A DNA stretch of 64,000 nucleotides from NCBI GenBank assembly GCA_029959085.1, contig JARWIR010000013.1:11285186-11349185 (forward strand). The letters run 5' to 3'. Of this stretch, positions 1 to 12,159 are shown piece by piece. Positions within the stretch are counted from its first letter, which is position 1. Every line of letters starts with the position of its first letter. The stretch comes from Nemophila menziesii. Lineage: Eukaryota > Streptophyta > Magnoliopsida > Boraginales > Hydrophyllaceae. Both the position numbers and the translations under genes were made by a program. The notes under the pieces are model-generated. The model was not told the DNA's origin. It did not search any database and worked only from the letters and a program-made list of their open reading frames with translations.

Positions 1-459
1 AAAAGCTGGTATAAAAATTTATTTATTTTAAAACCGAGTTACGAAAAAGGTTTTAACAAATAGTAAAGTTGTAAAAGACGGAAAAATAAAATGACGGAAA
101 TTTAAAACCGAGGAAGAGAAAGGACAAACCGGAAACTGGTGTTGATGAAGACGAGAAGTAGTGCCGTGGAGGAGCCACTGCCTTAAGAACGAATTCCGGG
201 ACAGCCGAGGTGCGAAACTGTTTATCCGAACGTTCCCCAAGGATTCAAAACTACTGACCAACTTAAGTGTGCACTCACGAAAGATGGTTTGGAATCTGTA
301 TATAATCGCTCAAGAACAGTAGGAAGGAGGAGAAGAATATAGGAGAGGAATTTCGTTTTTGAGAGGTGTGATTCTGAAATGAAGAAGAGCTCTTTATATA
401 GGAGAAGAATAGAGCTGTTACGGGAATCATCAAGGCACAGAAAATCCGCACCTGTTACA
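1..459 (+). repeat. LTR-like segment (U3-R-U5 fragment), left end outside window
   Basis: A TATA-like CTTTATATAGGAG around 390-402 is followed by a GA-rich leader and a segment ending CCTGTTACA at 459. A primer-binding-like site follows three bases later. This is the layout of the right half of a plant LTR. The first 29 bases recur exactly at 535-563, so the unit may be tandemly arranged. No coding sequence is visible; the small open frame on the minus strand here has no recognisable similarity. Confidence 0.4.
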
Positions 460-462
460 AGC

Positions 463-476
463 TGGTATCAAGGGGC
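463..476 (+). other. tRNA-Met-type primer-binding-like site
   Basis: TGGTATCAAGGGGC closely resembles the plant retrotransposon primer site TGGTATCAGAGCC, complementary to the 3' end of initiator tRNA-Met. It lies three bases after the LTR-like end TTACA, the expected spacing. Confidence 0.4.
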
Positions 477-563
477 AACAAATCTGCAGCAGCTTTCCAA
501 AATGTGGGTAATGAGTTGACCAACGTGATTAAATAAAAGCTGGTATAAAAATTTATTTATTTT

Positions 564-1190
564 TTCCTAAGACCCAAGACCCAAGACCGGGCGCGGGCGG
601 GGGGTGGTGCGCGCATGTGGCCTTTCCCATTATCCTTTCATGTGCATGGATGTTAGTCTTTTAGTAGCTAATAAGATCACTTAGCATTTAAATGGGTTTA
701 AACCCATTCCCACCACCGATGTGGGAAAAGAAGTAAACCCCCCATGCTACACCTGTGGACAGAAAATGAAGCCAACACATGTATGGTTGTAGAAGGCTTC
801 CCAACAACTACCGTAATAATAATGATAGAATATGTATGAATCATGTGAATTTTTCTTGGATTGGTTTCACATATACTACATTTTTATGTAATATTTTAAG
901 AGACATTGATTTCTATTCCAACACTTGTAAGTTACCTGTCTCTTGTCTACATAGAGACAATATATGTGTCCCTGATTTGGTAGTTAAATATAAGTTATGT
1001 GACATTTTGTTTAGTGTATTATTTTATATTCTGCCGCCTTAATTAGCTTCTTTTTTATATATTGATGACGTATCACATTTTGTCATGTTATTTAATAGCT
1101 AGATATATATTTTTTTTGGTGGTTTTTTAGTCCAAAGTTGGAATTGTGTCCATTTATTTGATATATTTTGAGTCTTGAACTAATGATAAT
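564..1190. other. Intergenic, no gene seen
   Basis: A short C/G-rich patch at 566-615 contains three tandem copies of AAGACCC followed by a GGGCG-rich stretch. The rest is AT-rich and has no recognisable coding sequence. The 87-codon open frame at 779-1042 has no family features. Confidence 0.5.
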
Positions 1191-1769
1191 GATTCAGGTA
1201 TTTTTGTGCGTTTTGAAGAGTTTTGTGTTTTATACGTAAATCTTGTAGAAACACGTGAGATCCAAGGATCACTTGATAAGCTAAGGAGTTGAAAAGGCAA
1301 TGAGGAACCTTCAGTGATTTGGAAACAGATAAAAAAGTGACCTGGGAAGTCAAAAATTCACCTGAAGCTCAATGAAGATATATATTTAGATCATGCCCGA
1401 AATCTTAAAATCAATGTCACGGATGGTCCGAGATAAATTGAAAGTTGAATCATGGACCGTTGGAAATAACTTAGAAATACGAACTCGTGAAAATAACCGA
1501 GCACGATTTGAAATCTGGTAGATTGAGTTATGCTCATATTGGTGGACTGAAAATGACCAATTAGTACAAACCCGAATTAGGGAGTATTTTTAGTGAGCTT
1601 AACCCATGGAGTAACCCCTTTTGAGTTGGACAACAAATTAGAAACATATATAACACATTTTTTCTCATTTTATTCAATTATCTCATTCATTACATTTAAG
1701 TGTGCAAGAGATAAGTAAGAGAAGATTTGGAGAAACCTTGTGTATTCAAACATTCATATCATCATCTTC
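1191..1769 (+). repeat. Possible LTR-like non-coding retroelement segment
   Basis: Unlike its AT-rich flanks, this stretch is of mixed composition, without ORFs, and ends in a TATA-like ACATATATAACAC (1643-1655) followed by a pyrimidine-rich leader. The general look is that of a plant gypsy LTR, but neither a second LTR nor defined ends were found. It is interrupted at its right end by a SINE insertion. Confidence 0.2.
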
Positions 1770-1784
1770 AAAACTTCAAGTTCA

Positions 1785-1938
1785 AACCAGTTAGGTTAGC
1801 TCAACTGGCCAAGATCCTGTCTCTCAACCAACAAGTACAAAGTTCGAATCACTCTGTGAACATGGGCAACATAGTTCCGACTTTCCTGGGGTATGCTTGG
1901 GGAGGCGGGCGCGTAAGCTAGCCTAGAACCCACGTAAA
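1785..1938 (+). mobile_element. tRNA-derived SINE, full length, with 15-bp target-site duplication
   Basis: The RNA polymerase III box A is TAGCTCAACTGG (1798-1809) and box B is AGTTCGAATCA (about 1841-1851). The body and tail (GGTATGCTTGGGGAGGCGGG to AACCCACGT, then an A-rich end) match the SINE on the minus strand at 17175-17506. AAAACTTCAAGTTCA occurs just before (1770-1784) and just after (1939-1953), a perfect 15-bp target-site duplication. The small open frame spanning it is spurious. Confidence 0.85.
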
Positions 1939-1953
1939 AAAACTTCAAGTTCA

Positions 1954-3850
<1,897 letters not shown>

Positions 3851-3854
3851 TTTT

Positions 3855-5830
3855 CTTTAGTCTAAAGAAATACATATATAAAAATTGGATAAAATACAAA
3901 CAAAACAATCATAGGTACCCATAATTGTAGATAAGATCAACCATTTCCCAAGAGGTATCCTATCCATCCTAAACAAAGAGGCTAGACGAGAAGGGGTGTG
4001 CCTCCATTTGCCGAACAACAATTTATCAAATGTTTTTTGATGACGCAATTAGCCAAAACATAAAGCTTTCTCTAGATGTGATAGAAAGTAACCATACAAT
4101 TTCTACTTAAAAATATAATATATAGAACAAGATTACAAAGTTTACGATGTAAAGGTCTTATTACTAAGCGATTTCATCAAAAACTCACAACCATTCTCCA
4201 AGATAATCCTAACATCCAGGTAAGACATAACTAAGAGCAAAAACATCCAATGCACCAACAACCTTTGCTTCTGCTAGAGAGGCCACCACGAAACTCCATA
4301 CAACACCATTCACAAGACTTCCATGTTTATCTCTAACAATAACCGATGTTGTTGAATTGTTTGTAGTAGTATTTTAAGCAATAACACAAGTTCTTTAAGC
4401 ATTCTTTTGGGAGGTGGATTCCACAATCAAACAGAAAATAATTAGAAGTCATAAGACAGTTTCTTCCAGTATTTTTTACTCTGGTTAAATTCAGATGTAT
4501 GGGTGTTATCATTTGTTTGAGGGACTAAGTATTTTGCCCAAATTGTTTTGTTGATCGTGAAACTTGGACTAATAAGTAATCTTTTTTTTGAATAATTACT
4601 AATTTCTTCTTTTCCAAATATGCCAAGCAATAGTGATTTCCAGGTCCAAAAAATTTCTTCGATTTTCACCTCTGGATGGTATTTTAAATAAGGAATTAAA
4701 CCATATTTCAAAATGAGACATAAACATATTACGAGTAAGGATATTCATAAGGGAGGAAACCAAGCCACCTAGCCCAGGAGCATATTACAAATTAGTGTTC
4801 AACTGTTTCAGACTCTTTGTTACAAATTTTATCTATTGAGTCAGTAACATATTTTTCTCATATTTTGCGAGACCTTAAGTCTCTAAATATTTTTCCAAGT
4901 ATTTTTAAGGATATGGTAAGAGTTCGAACAACTACTTTTCATTTTTTGGCTCCTTTTTGTTCCTAAATTTCTCTAAGATTGCCATCAAAGTACCATTTAT
5001 ATCAAGGTACCAATAGAGAATATCATCACACCCATATAAGGGCACCACAATATTAGAAGAAGCAACTTTAGAAGAAAAAATATTGTTGATCAAGTCTTTG
5101 GTCATATTATGGGTATTTTAAAATAAAAGTTTTTTTACTTTAGAAGACAACATTGTTACAATGAGTAATAGTAATTAAGTAATTAGGGATTTGGTTTTGG
5201 TGAGATAAAGATATCGTTTCCACTACCGATTTCCCAACATGTATCGTTAATAAAAATATCTCATCCATCAAACAAGCTCCTTCATCCCCATGAGGAGGAC
5301 TTATCAAATTTAGCCTCTAGGAACAAGCAATCAACATAATATTTCCCTTTCAGGATTTTAGCAAGGAGAGAGTCATAATTATTCTAAAATTTCCAAGCAC
5401 TAAAGGACATCATGGCTATATTCATAATATGAAAACTTTTAATCGTTTTTCCTCCTTTATAAGAAAGTAAATTATCTCAATTTATCTAGTGGATTTTTTT
5501 CATTCTTTAATTGTCCCACAAAAAATTAGCCACACATGAGTGAATTTGATTAGATATAGCTAAAGGGATAAAAAACGTAGACATGGTATACCTAGATTTT
5601 TCTTGAATTACAGCTTTTATAATAGTCTCTTACCACATTCATATATTTCTTTAGCACTGAAAGAGTCCAATTTATCAGTGAACTTATCAACTAGCCAATT
5701 TAAAACTTTTATTTTAGAGCGCCCCAATCAGAGAGTAAACCTACATATAAACCTAGGTCTTGTGAGATATTCATTTTTTGTTACAGAGGTGGTCTAAAGA
5801 CCGTATTGCATAAGAAACTAGGAATCTAGA
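3855..5830 (-). mobile_element. Decayed L1-type LINE, 3' half (RT thumb to RNase H)
   Basis: Reading the minus strand with many frameshifts and stops, one meets in order: the RT-thumb/connection region (near 5770-5460, with a KKNLGIPCLRFLSL-like string), the segment before the zinc-binding domain (LLAKILKGKYYVDCLFLEAKF and CWEIGSGNDIFI, near 5380-5220), the linker, and an RNase H domain (SVIVRDKHGSLVNGVVWSF, near 4350-4260). The order and motifs are those of plant LINE ORF2. The 5' part with endonuclease and RT fingers was not found. Not functional. The 3' boundary near 3850 is approximate. Confidence 0.75.
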
Positions 5831-6539
5831 CAAACATCCACCAACCTTTGACTATAAACTAGTCAAATTAACATCTATCAAGCATGTCAGACACGAGAAA
5901 ACTCCAAATTCTGTTAGGTGAGTCATCATATAGATCGAAAGCATGAAATTGAAATAACCCCTTGTGAGCAATCCAATCATCAAATGCATGGATTTCCTTG
6001 TATATATTTTTAATCATATAGGCCTTTTTCATAGACAATATAGCTTAAATCCCTTCGGTCCATACGTCGTACCAGGTCCCCTTCCCATCGTAGCTTGATA
6101 TACCCCCATATAGCCTCACAAGAAATCACTTTCGATTCCAAGCTCCCCAGCTAGTTTTAGTCCCTCATATAACACAATTAATTCCACAATTGCTGCCGAA
6201 CTTTAATAAATTTTCATCGAGAACTCTATACCCAAATACCTTCCATATATTTTATAAGATATTTACTCAGTAAATTGGTGTCTACCACAACTCTTATAAG
6301 ATATTTATTCTCATATAAGCAGTAAGTTGGTGTTTTAATTCAGAAAGAATGTTTGCACTGTATATAATAGTACTTGTATTAAGGTTCAATGTTTGTTCAA
6401 TAAAATTAATATTAAATACATCACGAAAAGTATAAAAGTCCTTTTAAACTACTTAAAAAAGCTATCATTAGCAAACAAAAAATGTGTTAGTTTAGGACAT
6501 TTTTAACTATGAAGAAGATTTTTATCAATATTATCATTG

Positions 6540-8790
6540 ATAATACTTGAATGAGAATACATCATAAAAAAAAAGGAATCCCTTATATAAACTCATTACT
6601 AAATACTTTGATGTAATCAACCAATAAGTAGGTATTAGTGATTACACACTAATACTCAACCTTGTTAAACCTACTATTAATGATACAGTGAGTAAGGATT
6701 AATTAAAAAATATCAATGAAGAGGAAGTGAAAAAGGCTACATAGGAACTGGGTGCTAATAAGACCCCAGGCCATATGGTTTTAATGGTCTCTTCTTAAGA
6801 ATTTAATGGGATATAATTAAATTAGATATCATGAGAGTAATGAATGATTTTTGGTGTAACAATGGATCACTCAAAGATATAAACCAAACCACTATAACCT
6901 TAATACCTAAAATTAATAAACCTACTAATATTAAGCAGTATAGGCCTATAAGAGGAATAAACTTCTTAAATAAAATCATATTAAGGGTTATTGTGTATAG
7001 ACTTTAAAAGCTGATGAACCCATAAGTAAATGAAAACCAATATGCATTTATTCCCAACAGATTTATACAAGAAAATACACTAATATACCATGAAATAATT
7101 ACTCATATGTAGAGGAAAAAAGAAAAAAAAATTATCTATTAGCTATAAAGGAAGCTATTATAAAAACATACGAGTATATTGAGTGATATTTCCTCTTAGA
7201 TCTCATAATAAAATTGGGTTTTGACAAAGCCTAGGTTAAAAAGATAATTATATGCATTAATATTGTATCTTATGACGTCTTAATTAATGGGGTTTCTCAC
7301 CTAATTAAAAGCCTCACTAGAGGCATAAGGCAGGGGGGATCCCTTATCCCCTTACTCTTCTGCATTGTTTCCCAAACCTGAAATATCTTAATAAAGGATA
7401 AAATGAACAAAGAAATTTTAAAGGATTAAAAACTGCTAAAAACAATGCCCTAGTATTCTTCATCCGCTTTTTGCATATCATAGTATATTTTTATATGAAA
7501 GCTAACTATATTGAAATATAATCTTTTAATGATATTACCAACTAATATAAACATGCTATTATAATCACTTCGAATTTATACAAGTGTGGGGTAATTTTTA
7601 GCCCAACACACCCCCACTCATCCAAAATATAATATCCAAAAGACTTAATATGAACAAAGTAAAAAATCTTGATGATTATCTTGGACACCTCCTAAATGGG
7701 GAGATCCAAATCAAAGAACCTACAAATTATTATTTATAGAATTCTAAAAAGAATTGAAAACTAGAAAAAATTATATATTTCACTAAATAGGGGGAAAAGT
7801 GTTCATAAAGCAGTCTTACAAAGCCTCACAAACTATATAATGCCATATTTTTTAAAATATTTGTAAGTCATTAACTCTAATATAGAAATGGAGATAAATG
7901 GCCAAAAAAATGCATTGGTGTTGTTGGGATGAACTCACAAGATCTACATATGAAGGAGGGTTAGGATTCAGGGACACTCACCTTAAGAATGCAACCCTCC
8001 TTAGAAATCAAGGTTGGAATTTACAAATAACCAAAAATCTCTCCTATAAAAGGTCCTAAAATGATTTTTTTTGCCAATTCTTGTTTTTTTGAAGCAAAAC
8101 TTAGGAATTCTCTATTATAGGGATGGAGAAGCTTGATTAATGGAAAAGATGTTTTTTAATGATACTTACTAGAAGTTAGGAAAAGGTAAAACAATTGAAC
8201 TAAATAAGTATAAATGGATTAAAAACTGAAGTTATGACAATCCCTAATAATATTGAATATAGTAAACTTTATGAACTAATAAAAACCCCAAACCAAAAAA
8301 TTTAATACTCAAATAGTTGAAAATTTATACAACACTCAAACGCAAGAGGAAGATAACAACAACAACAAATAACCAATAAAAAAAACCATCTAGCTCATAT
8401 ACTAATATAAAAGGCCTCTGAAACTTTATATGAAATATGAAAGTCACCTCCAAAAGTAGAAATTTCATTTGGAGAGCTATTAATATTATCGTCCCCACTG
8501 AGGATAACTTGTTTAAAAGAAATTGCACAAAAGAAAATGTATGTAAACTATGGAATATTAAGACTGAAACAGTAAAACATATGCTTTTTACTTTCTCTTG
8601 GGCAAAATACCTTTGGTTTGCCAAACCTTAGGTATAAAAACCAACAATAACACAACAAATAGACATGATCTATGGTTTCCGAATACGACACAAGAATTTG
8701 AAAAAAGTTTAATAGGAATAATAATGTTTTTTAACTTATTTGCACTATTGCTTGGAATATTTGGAAGAAAATTTCTTTTTTATTTATAAT
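6540..8790 (+). mobile_element. Decayed L1-type LINE, RT to zinc-binding domain
   Basis: In shifting plus-strand frames the RT landmarks appear in order: KTPGPYGF-like (6758), QTTITLIPKINKPTNIKQYRPI-like (6880-6945), ENQYAFIPNRFIQENTL (7033-7085), GIRQGGSLIPLLF (7322-7360) and an EGGLGFRD-like segment (7945-7980). The zinc-binding zf-RVT domain follows (8437-8630: FIWRAINIIVPTEDNL, then a C-x2-like and HMLFTF block). There are many stops and indels; the catalytic FADD box could not be read cleanly. It diverges head-to-head from the minus-strand LINE to its left, and because both include the post-RT region they are separate insertions. Confidence 0.8.
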
Positions 8791-10081
8791 AGTAAAAAAT
8801 GCAAACCATTAACTACACTCATACAAGCAATAGACAATTGAAAAGAATATTATAGAATTTTTAATCCAAGCCTTGTTAACTAACTGGAAAGGAATTATAC
8901 CAATACAAAACTTACTAATAATAACTCTGTAACTCTGGACAGACCCTTTAAAAATAAATAACAGTTTTGGATCAAGTAACATTATTAATAATACGAGTAG
9001 AACGAACAACATTAGTAATAATATGGGCAAATGGCCAGACCACCCACCAATCTTGTAATTTGTGATGCAGGCATACAACTATAAGTTCTCTTGGTTGAAC
9101 AATTACACGTATAGTCAAAAACTTTAAAAAAAAATTGTTACATATAAATCTTGTGAATTCTGACTACTAGTTAGAATTATAATCATTGAGAGTGACGCTT
9201 TAAATATTATGCAACCAATAGCGAAAAACCGCTTAATCAAAATTCTAAATATTTGTAATATTATGTATAATATTTATGGACTAATAGAATAATCTAGGTT
9301 TTCTTTAATAGAGAAAACAATACAGATGTCGAGAATTAATAAACAAGAGTTAGAGATATTTTATTAGGTAAATGGTTTTGTCAGCATTATAATTTCTTGT
9401 GAAAATGGATGAATCGTAATAATTTCACTAAAAATCTTACAATCTAATTTTGACGATCAAACTCATGATATAAGCTTACAATCTCTGCATAAGGTATTAC
9501 GTAAATTCTCTAGATTAATCACAAGATTAAATTTATTATTATTTTACTCAGAGATTCTAGAAAAAAAAATCAGAGATAAAGGGGTATACATATCGTAAAA
9601 TAATAGCTTTTCCAACAGAGTCAATTAATAATACCATCTATATTTTCTAAGCATCAAATAACCCCAAAGTTTGTTTCAGTAATCGAAAGCACTTCCAACC
9701 CGAGTCATATAACTCTTCAAGAAAATCAAAAGAAGAAAAAGAAAAAAACCTGAAATTTTCCAAATCAAGAACTACTTTTTCTTCTGACAATCTTGTGTGC
9801 ACAAAATCATGTCCCTTGTCAACACCGTGACGATCTTCTTATTATGCACTACATTGCAAGCTCGACCAATTTCAAATGTAATTGAAAAAAGTAAAACCCA
9901 ACCAATTGTAAATTCAAAATTTATCTCGTGAAATCTGGAGAGCACTTATTTACACTCTAGCAAATGTTGCCTTCACAACTTCTTTACTTGAATTTGAATT
10001 CTAAGGAGACTGGTCTCTAATTAGTTGTAGCGAGTTCTAAACTCCCTGACATTACAAATAACGATATTATCAGCTATTGAT
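8791..10081. other. Intergenic, no gene seen
   Basis: AT-rich sequence downstream of the MIZ1-domain gene. Its 3' untranslated region and polyadenylation site must lie near 9800-10080 on the minus strand but no distinctive signal was identified. Confidence 0.45.
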
Positions 10082-10795
10082 TTACTGTGCTCTAACAAGG
10101 AAAATGCTGAATTCTTGGCCAGATGCACCATCTGGATTAATCATATACAATGATTCAGAGTCTTTCGATCCGACAACTCTATGAAACCTAGCTCTCATAT
10201 AAGTCAATTCACCATCAGCACTTTCCTTATGATCACTCGGCCCTGGAAGCACACCAGCTCCCATTGAAACACCTCTCAAAAGCTGCATAACATGTAATTC
10301 ATCATCACTCATATTCTTCCTCCTCATAGAGTACCCATATCTTCTACCATTACAATAAACACCCCATACAAACTCCTCCAAAACCTTCTTCTTATGTGTT
10401 TTTGTTTCACTTTCTAAAGCGAGCCTCACAATATCAGATGCCATTTCTTTATGGAAGGCACTTGAATGCATTGGTAATTCAATAACAAAGATAGGTACAC
10501 GATGAGGATCTTCTTGAATTGCGAGACTTACTCTACCTTTACGATACCCAAAAATCGTGACAATTGTGGCGTTGTCTGTTAACATTGGCTTCCGTGGTCG
10601 TCCTAATAGTGCAACCATTTTACAGCCTGTTGTTAACATAGGTAGAAGTTTGAACATTTTAAGGATTCCACCATGAGATTTTGATTTCTTCTTATTACTA
10701 TGATGAGTATTTGTAGCACTAGAGCTGCTATGGAGGAATGATAGTAAAGCTGGATTTTCCATTTGGTGGAATGGGCTAGAGTATACAGACGGCAT
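10082..10795 (-). CDS. MIZ1-domain (DUF617) protein, MIZU-KUSSEI1-like
   Basis: A single uninterrupted 237-codon frame from ATG at 10795 to TAA at 10082; lack of introns is usual for this plant-only family. The N-terminal 75 residues are variable, with a Ser/His/Lys-rich stretch (about 22-42) and a short basic-hydrophobic segment (44-64). The DUF617 domain fills about 77-236, with family motifs FGYRKGRVSLAIQE (82-95), FVIELPM (103-109), EMASDIVRLALE (117-128), YCNGRRYGY (147-155), SMGAGVLP (177-184), DGELTYMRARF (194-204) and NPDG (220-223). The founding member MIZ1 is needed for root hydrotropism in Arabidopsis; most other members have no known job, so a role here is only inferred. The protein has no obvious catalytic motif. 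Nothing suggests decay. Confidence 0.93.
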   Translation of the reverse strand: MPSVYSSPFHQMENPALLSFLHSSSSATNTHHSNKKKSKSHGGILKMFKLLPMLTTGCKMVALLGRPRKPMLTDNATIVTIFGYRKGRVSLAIQEDPHRVPIFVIELPMHSSAFHKEMASDIVRLALESETKTHKKKVLEEFVWGVYCNGRRYGYSMRRKNMSDDELHVMQLLRGVSMGAGVLPGPSDHKESADGELTYMRARFHRVVGSKDSESLYMINPDGASGQEFSIFLVRAQ

Positions 10796-10889
10796 TGGAG
10801 AAGGTTTTTGTAGGATTATATCAAGGTTGAGAGTTGTACAAATTTTGGTATCTTATGAGACTTTCGATTGTAATCAGAACAGAATAGAG

Positions 10890-10900
10890 ATATATATAAG
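10890..10900 (-). promoter_or_regulatory. TATA box of the MIZ1-domain gene
   Basis: On the minus strand CTTATATATA lies about 95 bp upstream of the ATG at 10795, which leaves room for a short 5' leader. It is the only strong TATA-like element in the first 150 bp. Transcription start not mapped. Confidence 0.6.
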
Positions 10901-11243
10901 GTTAATACCTACACTAGTGGTTAAAATTTTAAAATACTTTGAAATTTTGAAATGATCGATATTAACTTTAATTTTTATTAGTCAAAATGTAGTAAAAGAA
11001 ATAAAAATAGATACAAGAATGATTCGAGATTGTATAATTGAGGTGTTGGTTAAATTTTATGAGGAATCTTTAAGTGGGGGGAATGGAGGGTGGTCTCCAA
11101 GTTAGTTAAGGCACAACATCATGGATGTATTTTTCCGATCCCAACTTTTTTTTCGAGGGAGAATTTCCTTTTTGAAAAGTTTTTCACCTTTTAAAACTTT
11201 TATTATAATGGAGAATTGAGAATTATGCTTGAACACCTTCAGA
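10901..11243. other. Upstream region of the MIZ1-domain gene
   Basis: No coding sequence or known repeat is seen between the TATA box and the hAT element at 11252. Any distal promoter of the gene would lie here, which the hAT insertion cuts off at about 450 bp from the start codon. Confidence 0.4.
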
Positions 11244-11251
11244 GTTATAAT

Positions 11252-12151
11252 TAGGGACGGAAATCGGCAGAACGGATCGGAAAAAAGGCCTTTCTAAAAA
11301 AAAATTATTTTTTCAAAATAGATTTTTTCTGTTTCAATTCCTATCCAATTTTTCGGAACTCGGAAAAATAATTCCGCATTCGGAATTTCGGAATTTGCAG
11401 GAAATTCGGAAATTTCGGCACGGAAATTTTCGTTCGGAATTTCGGAAATTTTGTTTCGGAAATTGCGGGACTAAGGGTTGAAAATTGGAAGAATAGTTTA
11501 TCACTTACACGAAGATAGTTAAAAACAAAACTTATAAAACTTTTCATGCAACAATAGTTAAAAAGCTTAACTTATAAACTTTATAAACAGTAACAAAAAT
11601 AACATAAGTAACAAAAGGTAAAAAAACAATAATAGAAGTAACATAAATAACATAAGGTAAAAAAACAATGACTATGAATTACTTTTAAAATTACATAAAA
11701 AAACAGATATTGAGCTTCGTGGGAAGGTAATGTGAAACATGAAGAAATGGGTTAGCCTTAGCCTTTAGGTTTTATCAGGTTTCTTGTTTTTCTTTATTTT
11801 CCAGATATAAAAAAATGTATCATTGTGTTTCAAGTTTTCAACATTTAGATTTTCTTTTCTTCTTTTGTTATGAAAATTTTCAACATTTTTGATTGTATAT
11901 TTCTTCTTTATATTAATATTTATAATTTATTTAATATAGGAAATGTATAATCGGAAATACAATTCGAAAAAAAATTGGAAATAAAAATCGGAAATAAAAT
12001 CGGATCAGAAAATCTGGAAATTTCGGAAATTTATATGTAGTTCCAATTCCGATCCGATTTTTTCGGAAAAATCGGAATCGGAATTTTGGAATTTCAGAAC
12101 CGTAAAAAGTTGTTCCGAAATCAGAATTTTCGGATCCGATTTCCACCCCTA
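11252..12151. mobile_element. Non-autonomous hAT element, 900 bp
   Basis: Terminal inverted repeats TAGGGACGGAAATCGG (left) and CCGATTTCCACCCCTA (right) match in 14 of 16 positions. GTTATAAT stands directly before (11244-11251) and after (12152-12159): a perfect 8-bp target-site duplication, the hAT hallmark. Both subterminal zones (11270-11465 and 11945-12135) are packed with CGGAAATTTCGGAATT-type units. The centre is AT-rich and has no transposase. The small minus-strand open frames inside only reflect the repeats. Confidence 0.88.
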
Positions 12152-12159
12152 GTTATAAT

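Noticed and set aside
1800..1851. True tRNA gene (box A and box B present)
   Set aside because: The pair belongs to a SINE head with a retro-type target duplication; no complete cloverleaf or acceptor stem follows.
1727..1921. 64-codon plus-strand open frame
   Set aside because: It runs through a SINE and both of its target duplications; chance frame.
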